A stretch of 64,000 bases of DNA from Pelobates cultripes. Its lineage: Eukaryota; Chordata; Amphibia; Anura; Pelobatidae. The notes beneath the pieces were generated by a model. The model saw nothing but the letters and a program-made list of their open reading frames with translations. It was not told the DNA's origin and did not search any database. The position numbers and the translations under genes were made by a program. The stretch is taken from positions 271,272,986 to 271,336,985 of the forward strand of contig OW240913.1 in NCBI GenBank assembly GCA_933207985.1, read 5' to 3'. Shown in pieces: positions 11,665 to 20,070 of the stretch (position 1 is its first letter; each line of letters starts with the position of its first letter).

Positions 11665-12120
11665 CAGCTGGAATTATAATATCAATTATGTTCGAATGAA
11701 CAACAAATGAATGGGATCCAAGAATCACCAATGAGGAGATGAACAAGGAAAACACCCACTGGAACCACCAATGAACTAAAGGGATTAGCCCTATTTAAGG
11801 GGACTGACGGGAGGGTGGAATTAGGCTGCTTTTTGGGAGCATTATTGATAATATCATTGTCTTTTATTGTATACTGGTCTCTGAGGAAGTCCCCTAGTGG
11901 ATGAAATGCGTAAGACCAATCCTCTTTTATTTTTTTAAATCAACAAACCTCTTTTTCCACCTATCTACCTGTTGAAGTCCTGCATAGTTCCTGATACTGG
12001 GTGATACCTGATCCTAAGAGGGAGATACTAGCCCCCCAAAATATCTGGGGAGGCACCAATAGAGCGCATATAATTTCAACATCCTGTGAGTGCAACCTAT
12101 AGCAGGGAATATTATATTTC
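11665..12120 (+). repeat. Penelope-terminal-like (pLTR-like) segment
   Basis: The stretch contains the signature CTGAGGAAGTCCCCTAGTGG followed by ATGAAATGCGTAAG at 11881-11914. Comparable signatures are at 57086, 42668 (minus) and 60268 (minus, in the tail of a Penelope element). It is preceded by an ATTTAAG-containing promoter-like block at about 11800. No RT frame is adjacent, so it is either a solitary terminal segment or a nonautonomous relative. Confidence 0.4.
11881..11914 (+). ncRNA. degenerate hammerhead-ribozyme-like core
   Basis: The order is CTGAGGA, then a short hairpin (GTCC/GGAT with a CCTAGT loop), then GAAATGCGT. The hammerhead core is CUGANGA, helix II, GAAA, helix III. The first block has G for U at one position, and GAAAC has become GAAAT. 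Probably a decayed copy. Confidence 0.35.
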
Positions 12121-12367
12121 CAAAAACTGTTTAATGCTATGTTTTGTTTTATTTTATTTTAGATCCATCAGCTGAATCCCACGTATATTGTATTTCTTGG
12201 ATTGTTCAGACGTAACACTACTTGGGAGGTGTTCAGTGGGCAGCTGTTTTTTCTGTTTTGTTTATATATATATTTATATAATTTTGGTATATAACTGTAT
12301 TTTGATAATATATTAATATATATATTTTTATATCAAAATACACACACATATATATAATTTTATTTCT
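12121..12367. other. A/T-rich noncoding interval
   Basis: No coding frame. An imperfect A/T palindrome built on TATTTTGATA / TATCAAAATA spans about 12297-12347. Nothing else recognised. Confidence 0.5.
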
Positions 12368-12920
12368 ATGTATATCTCGTTAACGACTGTGGACGTACTA
12401 TGTAAAGGACCGCAGACGTACCTAGTATATTCGCGGAAAATAGGAGCCCTGGACTTATCTGGACCGGCGATCTGCGGCGATCACGGTTGGGGGGGACTGC
12501 TGGAGACCCCGGCAGTCCTTCTGCAGCAGCTCCAGCCACCCCGGCCCTCCAGGGCCATGTGATCACCATGATTATATCGCCGCAATATGACTCTAGGAGC
12601 TGCCAGCATGGGGAATGTCTGAGCTGTCAGGCAGTCCCCCAGGCTGCTAAAAAGTAAAATAAATAAATTAAATCGGTTATACATATATATGTATAATATA
12701 TTATAAAATAATTAAATCAATTCATAATATAGTATACAGGATGTCTCTCTTAATATATTATGCATATATGTGATTTCATTATAATTGTTCTTTGAGATAT
12801 ATACACTTTAATGAAATCATATATATGCATTGTATATGTATAATATATTTTAAAATGCTTCAATTATTTTTATAATATACATATATAGAAAATAAGTGTG
12901 TGTGTATATGTGTGTGTATA

Positions 12921-12966
<46 letters not shown>

Positions 12967-13056
12967 TATACACACGTATTATATGTATATATGTGTGTTT
13001 TTGTTTATATATACACACAAATTATATACACACACGTGTATGTATGTGTATATATA

Positions 13057-13100
<44 letters not shown>
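12368..13100 (+). repeat. interior of the TTAACCCC-family repeat with TA/GT microsatellites
   Basis: 12480-12680 resembles 2260-2470 (GCTGCCAGCA block, paired CTGTCAGGCAGTCC, AAAAAGTAAAATAAATAAA tail). From 12760 it becomes A/T-rich and ends in long TA, GT and mixed microsatellite runs (12892-13100) directly against the Ngaro terminus. The continuation of this repeat is at 26759, on the other side of the Ngaro, which marks it as the host of that insertion. Confidence 0.5.
12892..13100. repeat. TA/GT microsatellite at the Ngaro insertion point
   Basis: Long perfect TA runs at about 12931-12965 and 13060-13100 are interspersed with GT/AC blocks. Open frames here (Tyr-Ile repeats) are artefacts of the dinucleotide repeat. 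Confidence 0.9.
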
Positions 13101-13103
<3 letters not shown>

Positions 13104-13225
13104 TAAGGGGCAAATAGCCGTTTATGGAGTAAGGTTCAGGTAAGAACGTAGCATAGTATGAAAGAGCAAAGTCGGTTGTGATGTGCCGAGACTGACGATA
13201 TGGTAGGCCTGTAAATAAAGAGGGC
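13101..13225 (-). repeat. Ngaro split direct repeat B2
   Basis: This is a 125-bp copy nearly identical to 13419-13543. Both start GTGTAAGGGGCAAATAGCCG and end AAATAAAGAGGGC on the plus strand. It is the outermost 3' repeat of the element. Confidence 0.8.
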
Positions 13226-13418
13226 CCACCAAGGAGTAATGAAAGTAAAGTAAAGAAATAGAAGTAAAAAGAAAGTGTCGAGAATGAGGAGTGGGTGGGA
13301 GGGTTATTCAGACGCTGACCTTGATCGGTATGGAGTCAGGTAAGGGGTGTTCCTTATATAGGGGAGTGATTTAATTTAAGCCCCTCCCACAATTACAGAC
13401 CAAACAGCCTTAATACTT
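13226..13418 (-). repeat. Ngaro split direct repeat A2
   Basis: The right 115 bp (from 13304, TTATTCAGACGCTGACC, to CTTAATAC) recur at 26646-26758 with few differences. The B-A-B arrangement is the Ngaro signature. Confidence 0.8.
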
Positions 13419-13543
13419 GTGTAAGGGGCAAATAGCCGCATATGGAGTAAGTTTCAGGTAAGAACGTAGGATAGTATAAAAGAGCAAAGTCGGTTGTGGT
13501 GTGCCGAGACCGACGATACGGTAGGCCTGTAAATAAAGAGGGC
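13419..13543 (-). repeat. Ngaro split direct repeat B1
   Basis: Second copy of the 125-bp B repeat. It lies directly downstream (minus strand) of the recombinase end. Confidence 0.8.
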
Positions 13544-13559
13544 AAAAAGTGACTAACCA

Positions 13560-14217
13560 AAGATTTAATACAGTCAACAAATATATACAATTATCCAGAC
13601 ATTTCTTTAAAAGGATTTCTTAATTCTTGTGTAGGTTTGGGTATGTAAGTCGTATATGCGGATGACTTCCAACGCCCCAGTGATTTAATGATGTACACTG
13701 GTATGTTAGCGCTGGAAGCTGTGGAGGCCGCCCCTATGCTGAAGGAGTTTCCTGAGTAGTGAGAAGGGTTAAAACCTAGCATGGTTAACAGGGATCGGAT
13801 GTATTTCATGAAAGTAGTGGTAGTGAGTACAGAGCCTTGTAGTGTGAATAGGTGTTGTGATGGTGGTGGGTGATGTGGTAAGTGGAAGGTAGGAATCTAG
13901 AGCCGCCACTGGACAACATTTTTTTTGGGTAGGGAAATAAGTGATCTCCACTGGAGGTGCGTGTTGGCTTGTTTTTGACTGGGGTAGTGATAGTATGTAG
14001 TGATCCATGTTTTTGCATAGGTGTGTGCATAGAAGACATCTGTCTGTCTGCGTGGTGGTGATAGTAGTGAATTCTCCTGTAGAATGCTATGTACATGGCA
14101 GCTTTGATGACTGTGTTGGTGGTAGAGTAAAAAGGTTTGGAGTCTAATAGGTCGCATAATGACTGGAAAAGTGTGTTGTCTATAGGTAATCTCTAAGGGG
14201 GACGTGGAGGAACGCAT
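13560..14217 (-). pseudogene. Ngaro tyrosine recombinase remnant
   Basis: The frame 13809-13591 reads HYSGNSFSIGAAS, then VYIIKSLGRWKSSAYTTYI. This corresponds to the C-terminal catalytic block H-S-F-R-I-G-A ... LGRW.S.A...YI of Ngaro/DIRS recombinases. The His and Arg of the H-x-x-R box are replaced (NSFS), which should abolish recombinase activity. The candidate nucleophile Tyr is still present near the end. Upstream pieces (14217-13770) lie in other frames and include a VEITYFPTQKK-like segment. The N-terminal part is lost to the GC-rich insertion/deletion at 14340-14690. Confidence 0.65.
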
Positions 14218-14339
14218 CTCTGAATACCTTTGAGTATGTTCTTTATCTGATAAGATGACCTGAAGCTATGTGTATTAGGTTGTAGTCTTAGCATGTGATG
14301 TTGAATGCCTGTAAGATATAATTTGATGGTGTTGTAAGA

Positions 14340-14690
14340 CAGGGCTTGACAAATGCCAGGCACGAGGTCGCCATGGCAACTAAAAATTTAGCCTTGGCGC
14401 CTGGGATGTGGCCGCCCTGAGGAGCATGAAGGCAGGTGGCTGCCCGCGGGAGCATGGAGGTGGGCGGCCGCTCTGAGGAGCATGGAGGCGGGTGGCCGCT
14501 CTGAGGAGCATAGAGGCGGGCAGCCTCCCTGAGTAGCATGGAGGAGGCGGCCGCCCGCGGTACCAGGTCGCCACGGCAACTAAAAATTTCGCCTTGGCGC
14601 CTGGGATGCGGCCGCCCTGAGGAGCATGAAGGCAGGCGGCCGCCCGCAGGAGCATGAAGGCGGGCGGCCGCCCTGAGCAGCATGTAGGTA
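14340..14690. repeat. GC-rich minisatellite block replacing the Ngaro RT core; one end hAT-like
   Basis: The block starts CAGGGCTTGACAAATGCCAG, which resembles a hAT terminal repeat. It contains two copies, about 200 bp apart, of a GGTCGCCA(T/C)GGCAACTAAA segment, and many copies of a unit of about 32 bp built from GCGGCCGCCCTGAGGAGCATG. Composition is far more GC-rich than the flanks. It interrupts RT sequence on its right side. The minus-strand frame from gag runs through it without a stop, giving an artificial Pro/Ala/Leu-rich tail. Confidence 0.55.
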
Positions 14691-16186
14691 ATAGAGGTAT
14701 GAAGGGCTGACAGATCTATGATGAATCTCTGCTTAAGGGAAGATTTCCCTGTGACTATCCCGATGGGATTTGTGCGCCATACCGTAAATGGTGGGGTTTT
14801 AAAAGGCCCAAACAAAAACCCCTCTGCCAATTCTTGGGCTATGAGTATATCTACGGCCGTTGGGTTCTGTTGCGCTGATTGTAAATTTGGGCATTCAAGA
14901 TGGCCTGTGGGCATATGCATGATACCTGTGTGGAACCCCTCTGAGAAACCAGAAATTAGAAAATCTACCATATGTCTGGAGGGGTGATTGGTCAGTAGTG
15001 TTGAGAAGACATGAATGTTAACAGACGTTAGGTATGGTTTAGGGTACATTTTATTTGGACACTTGGTTTTCGCATGTGCCCTGAAACATTGTGAACAAAT
15101 ATACAATAATCTGCATGCACTAAAGCTACATGTGCCCACATTGAAATTATTGCAAACCTGGGATTTACCAAAGAAAATGATGGAACGACCCAGTTTGTCT
15201 CTGGTGGTTTTCTCACTTCTACCAGAGTAGCTAGTGCTAGGTGACGGATTACGGTCGTCTGCCGTGTTAGAACAAAAATTAGTAGTGTGGGCAGTAGAAG
15301 AGGAGGATGCACAAGCTGGTGTTTTGAGACCTGCGAAGTATCTACAGAATATTTCCGTATCTAGTCTGCTCCAGTTGATACGGGTACCATACTGGGAGAG
15401 AGCGCCAGACACCTTGGTGGAAATTGACCTATGGTAGTCGTAAAAAGCCGACCCACCATATTTGTTCCCCAGATCCACCAGCTTGTGCATGTAACGATCA
15501 AATTCTTCCCTTCTATTAGGGTACACTTCACAAATGACATCTCTAAATATACCAAATGCTAACACAAATTCAGGGATGGTCACTTTCCGGTTTAACCTAG
15601 AGTCTTTGGATCTGACCACCACAGATACTTCGTCATACATGTAAGTCTTATTTTTGACCACATCCTGGGAGGCAATAAGTAGGGATGCTAGGTTGACATC
15701 TTTGCCTTCCAGGATGTCTCTCTTAATGTGGGCTGGGATTGTGTGTGCAGGATCAACGTCCTGATAATCTGAAGAGGTAATAGTACCTGTAGCTCGTGGT
15801 TCGGTTGGTGCCTGTTGAACGGTATTAGGAAGGCCAGCTTTGGTGAGGGCTGTGGTGACTGCCTCGAGGTTAGCCAGTCTGTCGGTAACCTTGCCCATAG
15901 AGTTCATGAGCGAGGCCAGCATAGCCTGGATGTCCCCCGAGATGGTGTTTCTGGAGCCTTCCCCTGCTTCTGTGTTGTTGGTTGTAGTGCTTAGGAGTTT
16001 GAATAGCTCTGCTTTCCTTGCTGTGGCAGGGTAGGGGATTTGTCGCCTCCTTAGCTTGGCGGTGATGCGTGGGATCATCCAGGATCTGATCGATGCTGGA
16101 CTGGCAACATCTCCCCTATGAGAAGGTGTCTCGATCCTAGCTGGGGTGCTATGAAGAGATATCTCTTCGTCACCTTCATGAGACAT
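14691..16186 (-). pseudogene. Ngaro gag fused in frame to the start of RT
   Basis: The ATG at 16186 opens a frame that runs without stops through gag and into RT before entering the GC-rich block. Residues about 30-66 (ASIRSWMIPRITAKLRRRQI..PATARKAELFKLL) form a SAP-like helix-turn-helix. The copy at 59494 (plus) shares it. A Cys/His cluster at about residues 345-385 (VCNNFNVGTCSFSAC, then CSQCFRAHAKTKC) is the nucleic-acid-binding zinc region. The RT N-terminus follows (MVDFLISGFSEGFHTGI, then FLFGPFKTPPF, then QRFIIDLS). The catalytic YxDD block is missing. Gag would package the RNA; pol is gone. Confidence 0.7.
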
Positions 16187-16690
16187 ACTTAAATAAAAGA
16201 TAAAAATTATTATTTGAACCGAGTAGTTTAGTATTTACTTGCTAGCTGTGCTGTGAGGCGAAACCATTATGCTTATTGTTTTGGTGACAGGTGAGGCCCT
16301 GCTTGTTGCCAATTGGCTTGAGAGGCTCTATCTATGCTTGGCGCGAGGGGATTTTTGTGGCCACCAAACGTTGTGGCAGGATGTTGGCCTCTCGGTGACT
16401 GTTACCAGAAAATAGGAAGGGGAGTGACAGGTGAGGCCCTCTCTATGATACGTGCGAGGCGGCTAGCTCACGAGTGGCCCGAGGGGTGTATGCCTCAGAG
16501 TGTGAGGCGGGGTGTTGGCCTCGCAGGACTACTAATCCGAAGCATAGTGCAGAGAAAGAGGAAAAATTACCTATTGGCCCCTGTGACCCTAATTGCTAGT
16601 ACTTATGTCTATTCTGTGGGATATACTGTAAGCAGGTGTACATACCTGGAAGTATAGTTTTTTGCAACCTGACAATCCGTATAGGTAGCA
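16187..16690 (-). other. Ngaro 5' leader with two diverged internal repeats
   Basis: On the minus strand this leader contains two related blocks, each with GAGGCCAACA...GCC...AGGGCCTCACCTGTCA, at about 16470-16560 and 16280-16440. The same block is recognisable in the Ngaro copies at 57.77-57.99 kb (minus) and 59.25-59.40 kb (plus), so it is a conserved part of the family leader rather than random sequence. Confidence 0.5.
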
Positions 16691-17679
16691 GTAGTACCTG
16701 TAACTAAATAGATGGAAACTGTATGAAAATAAAGACAAATGGCACAACCAAGTTTACCTTAATTATGTTTGGCTGTTTTGACCTGTAGAGGTCAGTGGAG
16801 ATGATGTTTGCAAGATCTCCGTAAGTATGTACTTGCCGACCTGTAGGTGGCAGTGTTCGAGTTGTAGCATGGTGGACATTATAGTATGTAATGTGAGTTG
16901 TAAGTATTTAAATTTATATGTGATGCCCGTACCTGATTAATTTAGGGAGTATCAGTAGGATATATACTATTATGGGGAGGGATGTATTTTGATAGGTGAT
17001 CGTAATATGTATGATACAATATTTATATGGTATTTATGTGTAATAACTGGTTACTTGTTATAATATCTGTATCCGTATATATATGTTAGCAACACTTTAG
17101 TTGTTTGGTGTTCGTTTATGGGGGCTAGTGTTTGTGAAATCCCCTAGGTGACCATTAATAACAATGTACTTGCCGACCTGTAGGTGGCAGTATAGAGCCA
17201 CCGTTATCATGTGTATTGTAAAGTAAGACATTTATAAATAACACATATCAATCGAACATATAAATAACCAGTAGTTAATACCAAAAAGAACATAAGTTTA
17301 AATCCCCCAAAACTGCACGTTCTTGCGTTTAACCGCATGAACTGTGCCTGGTTGGTCTGTAGTGAATGAAAGATTAGTTTTAATGTATCCCATTCGTGCT
17401 GTGTAAACCGCACGAACCGGCCATAATAAGAGACTAAAATGTTAAACGGAACATATGAATATAATCTGTTTGTGCGTTTGAAGTGCACGAACGGAGATGT
17501 CTATACGAATGAGTTGTCAGTAACGTGCCCGAGCGGGGAAATACATAGTAATACAATCCCGAAAGCCCGAACGGGGAAAAACATAGTGAGATATGCCCGA
17601 AATGGCCGTGTAAACGAACGGCTGAAAAACGAACAGACAGACTGTATATGCAGCGTAGCATGAAATCGCAGAACGTAAC
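16691..17679. other. unassigned segment inside the Ngaro leader
   Basis: No coding frame with family residues. Two direct copies of a 28-bp segment containing CCTGTAGGTGGCAG lie at 16827-16854 and 17164-17191. From 17390 on there are many CGAAC/GTTCG words. Similar words are frequent in the neighbouring solo LTR, so part of this may be an older related LTR, but I see no boundary. Confidence 0.35.
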
Positions 17680-18697
17680 TGTGGCAAACCTAGCCACTTA
17701 AGACGATTCTTTTATGTATAATGGTTGTCCTGGAGAGACTGTGTGATATATGGCTTATTTTAAGTGTTTGCTTAAATATGTGATAGAGGGCATTCGTATG
17801 CTAGTTGTGCGAAAGCTACTAGCATTCCTATGGTAGTTTCACGAACCGCGACTTTCAACACTGTTCGTGAAACGAACAAAGTACCGAATGGGAGACCACA
17901 CACAGGAGGTTGTGTGGCTCCCATTAACAGATTGCAACAGTGTATCTATCCTCGGTAATTGATTTGCAGGGTGGCCGGCGTTCGGATACCGACCACGCGA
18001 TGGCGGCCATCTTGGATCCCCTTTTAGCCCAGCGGTGTTTGGTCGTCGTGTGCCTGGAACTAAAGTCGGCTACTCGACGGCACGAACACCGCTGGACTTC
18101 CAGACCGTTCGGGACCACCGGTCTTTCGGTACTTTCATTCGTACTTTCATTCATTTTCAACTGTTCATTCGTGTATTTTCTTATGAGTTCCTATAAAACT
18201 ATGTTTCGAGTGGCATTCGGCTAATTGTGCTGGGATGGAAGCGGTAGTTTCCCGACGTATGCGCTCAGATCCCAGCTATCTATATAGATGTCATTCGGTT
18301 AAATAGCACGAATAACGTGCAAGTTATAAATTTTTGAGTAAAAAGACCGGTTCTGCTATACAGAGGGATAATCCATTTAACAGGATATTCTTATGGGAGT
18401 ATCCCTCTCGTACAGCAGTGCATGGTGGGAAAATGGTCCTGTATGTTCAGTTCCCCATGTAGTCCCCTACTGTACAACCATTCAGGAAACCCCTTGCATG
18501 TGGAACCACATAAATACTGTGACCTGTGAATAAAACCTCAGTTGACTCCCAGCCTATGTGTTGTCTAGTTCTTGGGAAGGAAGGATTCTTATCACGCATC
18601 CGGGATTATTGGATATTGTACCTGTCTACCTGGATTATTATATGCTGTTCCTGTCTACCAGCGGAGATACTGTGAATTCTACTACCTCTCCGCTACA
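17680..18697 (+). mobile_element. solo LTR, retrovirus/Gypsy-like, with 5-bp target duplication GTAAC
   Basis: The segment begins TGTGGCAAACC and ends CGCTACA (TG...CA ends), with GTAAC at 17675-17679 and again at 18698-18702. A CATAAATA box at about 18507 and AATAAA at 18529-18534 give the expected promoter and polyadenylation order on the plus strand. There is no internal coding sequence, so it is a recombined solo LTR of 1018 bp. Its start resembles that of the LTR at 51664 (TGTGGCGGAACC). Confidence 0.85.
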
Positions 18698-18890
18698 GTA
18701 ACCGTAAAGTGAGGACCTGACCCGTGAATGATGCCGTGGAACTGTTGCCTGGCGTAACGGGTAGGTCAACTTACGGTTTGTGAGTCACTAGGATGTGATC
18801 TGCGACGATGAAAGAAGCAAGAAGCTGGTCGGATGGAAAAAGCCTGTGGCTGGATTCATGGACACAGCTCAGTGTGGAAGACCTTGTGAG
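18698..18890. other. Ngaro leader between the solo LTR and the Gypsy insertion
   Basis: About 190 bp of noncoding sequence. It contains the right GTAAC duplication and ends with GTGAG, the left target duplication of the Gypsy element. Confidence 0.6.
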
Positions 18891-19712
18891 TGTCAGGTAT
18901 AGCATGGCATGTATTTCGCCGTTGGAACCCACTTTCGGGTTCACGGCGCTTAGCCCCGCCCCTTTTTTCTGACGCGGTCTCTCCACGATACTTAGGAAGA
19001 CTGCGCCAGATTCAAAGGGCTGGATTATTCGCACAGGTGCTGCAGAGAGATCAGCTGCTCTACTTTTGATCCTACCTGCTCCACTTCTAGACCTCGGATT
19101 GTAAAACGGATTTCTACCTTCTCCACTTCTCGACCTCGGCTTGTAAAACGGATTTCTACCTTCTCCACTCCTAGACCTCGGATTGTAACACTGAATTCTA
19201 CCTTCTCCACTCCCAGACCTGGGCTTGTTAAAACGGACTTACACACTCTCCACTCCAAGTTCTCGGCTTGTTAAAACGGACTTCTAATTTCTCCTCCATT
19301 GGGTGAATTAACCCTTCCAGTGCCAGAACTGCCTTTAAGTTAAGTAAAACTTTTTGCCAAACAAGCCAATTCCTATTATTTATGTTACACAGTATCTAAA
19401 GCTCACTAAAGTGTCACTTTGTCAAGCTATTCCTCTTATTCATAAGGGATTGCTACTAAGGCTAATTCTTCCTGCAATAATCAACTTATTCTAATTGCAA
19501 GCCTGTCCAGCTTCATTAATAAATTTCTCATAATTTATTCCATCTTAATTAAGTTGGAAATTAGCACTGCCTATTTCCCTGCATGTGTATTTAAAGATAC
19601 AATAACCATTGTTTCATATCAGTATAAAAGGAGGTGAAACTTATTGTTGCTGCAATCAGAAAATTCTGCAGTTGAGTTCCAATTAAAGAAGTATTACAAA
19701 ATAAGTATTACA
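18891..19712 (+). repeat. Gypsy 5' LTR
   Basis: It begins TGTCAGGTATAGCATGG and ends GTATTACA. It carries an internal tandem array (about 19075-19290) of roughly six 36-48-bp units with CTTCTCCACT...GACCTCGG..TGTAAAACGG. The predicted RNA start lies at about 19018, where sequence complementary to the primer site begins. Confidence 0.88.
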
Positions 19713-19725
19713 GAATAATCCAGCC
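19713..19725 (+). promoter_or_regulatory. primer-binding site for self-priming
   Basis: GAATAATCCAGCC directly follows the 5' LTR. It is the exact reverse complement of GGCTGGATTATTC at 19018-19030 inside the LTR. It lacks the TGG start expected for a tRNA primer. This matches the Tf1/sushi mode, in which the 5' end of the element RNA folds back and primes. Confidence 0.75.
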
Positions 19726-19731
19726 TATTCA

Positions 19732-20030
19732 ATGGAACCAGCAGATATCAACTCTCAAGTTTCTGCCCTAACCAATAGAGTGGATACGATTGCTCAGGGG
19801 TTACAGGAACTGCAAATTACAAATGAGAGAATATTAACCTATGTTAGAGACATGCAAGGCCATCTTCCTCATGCCGCTCTTCAATCGGCTGGTGATCCTG
19901 CTGTCTGTAATCCAGAAAAATTTTATGGAGATAGAACAAAGTACAGAGAGTTTTTGAATTCTTGCAAACTACTAATAGCTTTAAAACCTAGATCTTATCC
20001 CACCGAAAGATCCAAAGTCTGTTCAGTGAT

Positions 20031-20039
<9 letters not shown>
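19732..20039 (+). pseudogene. Gypsy gag, N-terminal part (split by an L1-type insertion)
   Basis: The ATG at 19732, seven bases after the primer site, opens gag. The first 60 residues form a heptad-rich helix (VSALTNRVDTIAQGLQELQ). FYGDRTKYREFLNSCKLLI, the start of the sushi-type capsid domain, follows. The frame reaches SKVCSVISF and then enters the T-run of the inserted element at 20034. The same codons resume at 21845, so the original frame was continuous before insertion. The start is well placed because there is no other in-frame Met nearby. Confidence 0.82.

Positions 20040-20070
<31 letters not shown>

Noticed and set aside
12896..13117. Open frames coding for Tyr-Ile repeats
   Set aside because: They are translations of TA/GT microsatellite and not genes.
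14380..14655. Pro/Arg-rich frames over the GC-rich block
   Set aside because: Products of the 32-bp unit; kept only as part of the repeat description.
20034..20068. 35-T run as a terminator or promoter tract
   Set aside because: It is the poly(A) tail of the minus-strand retroposon, as the 14-bp duplication shows.
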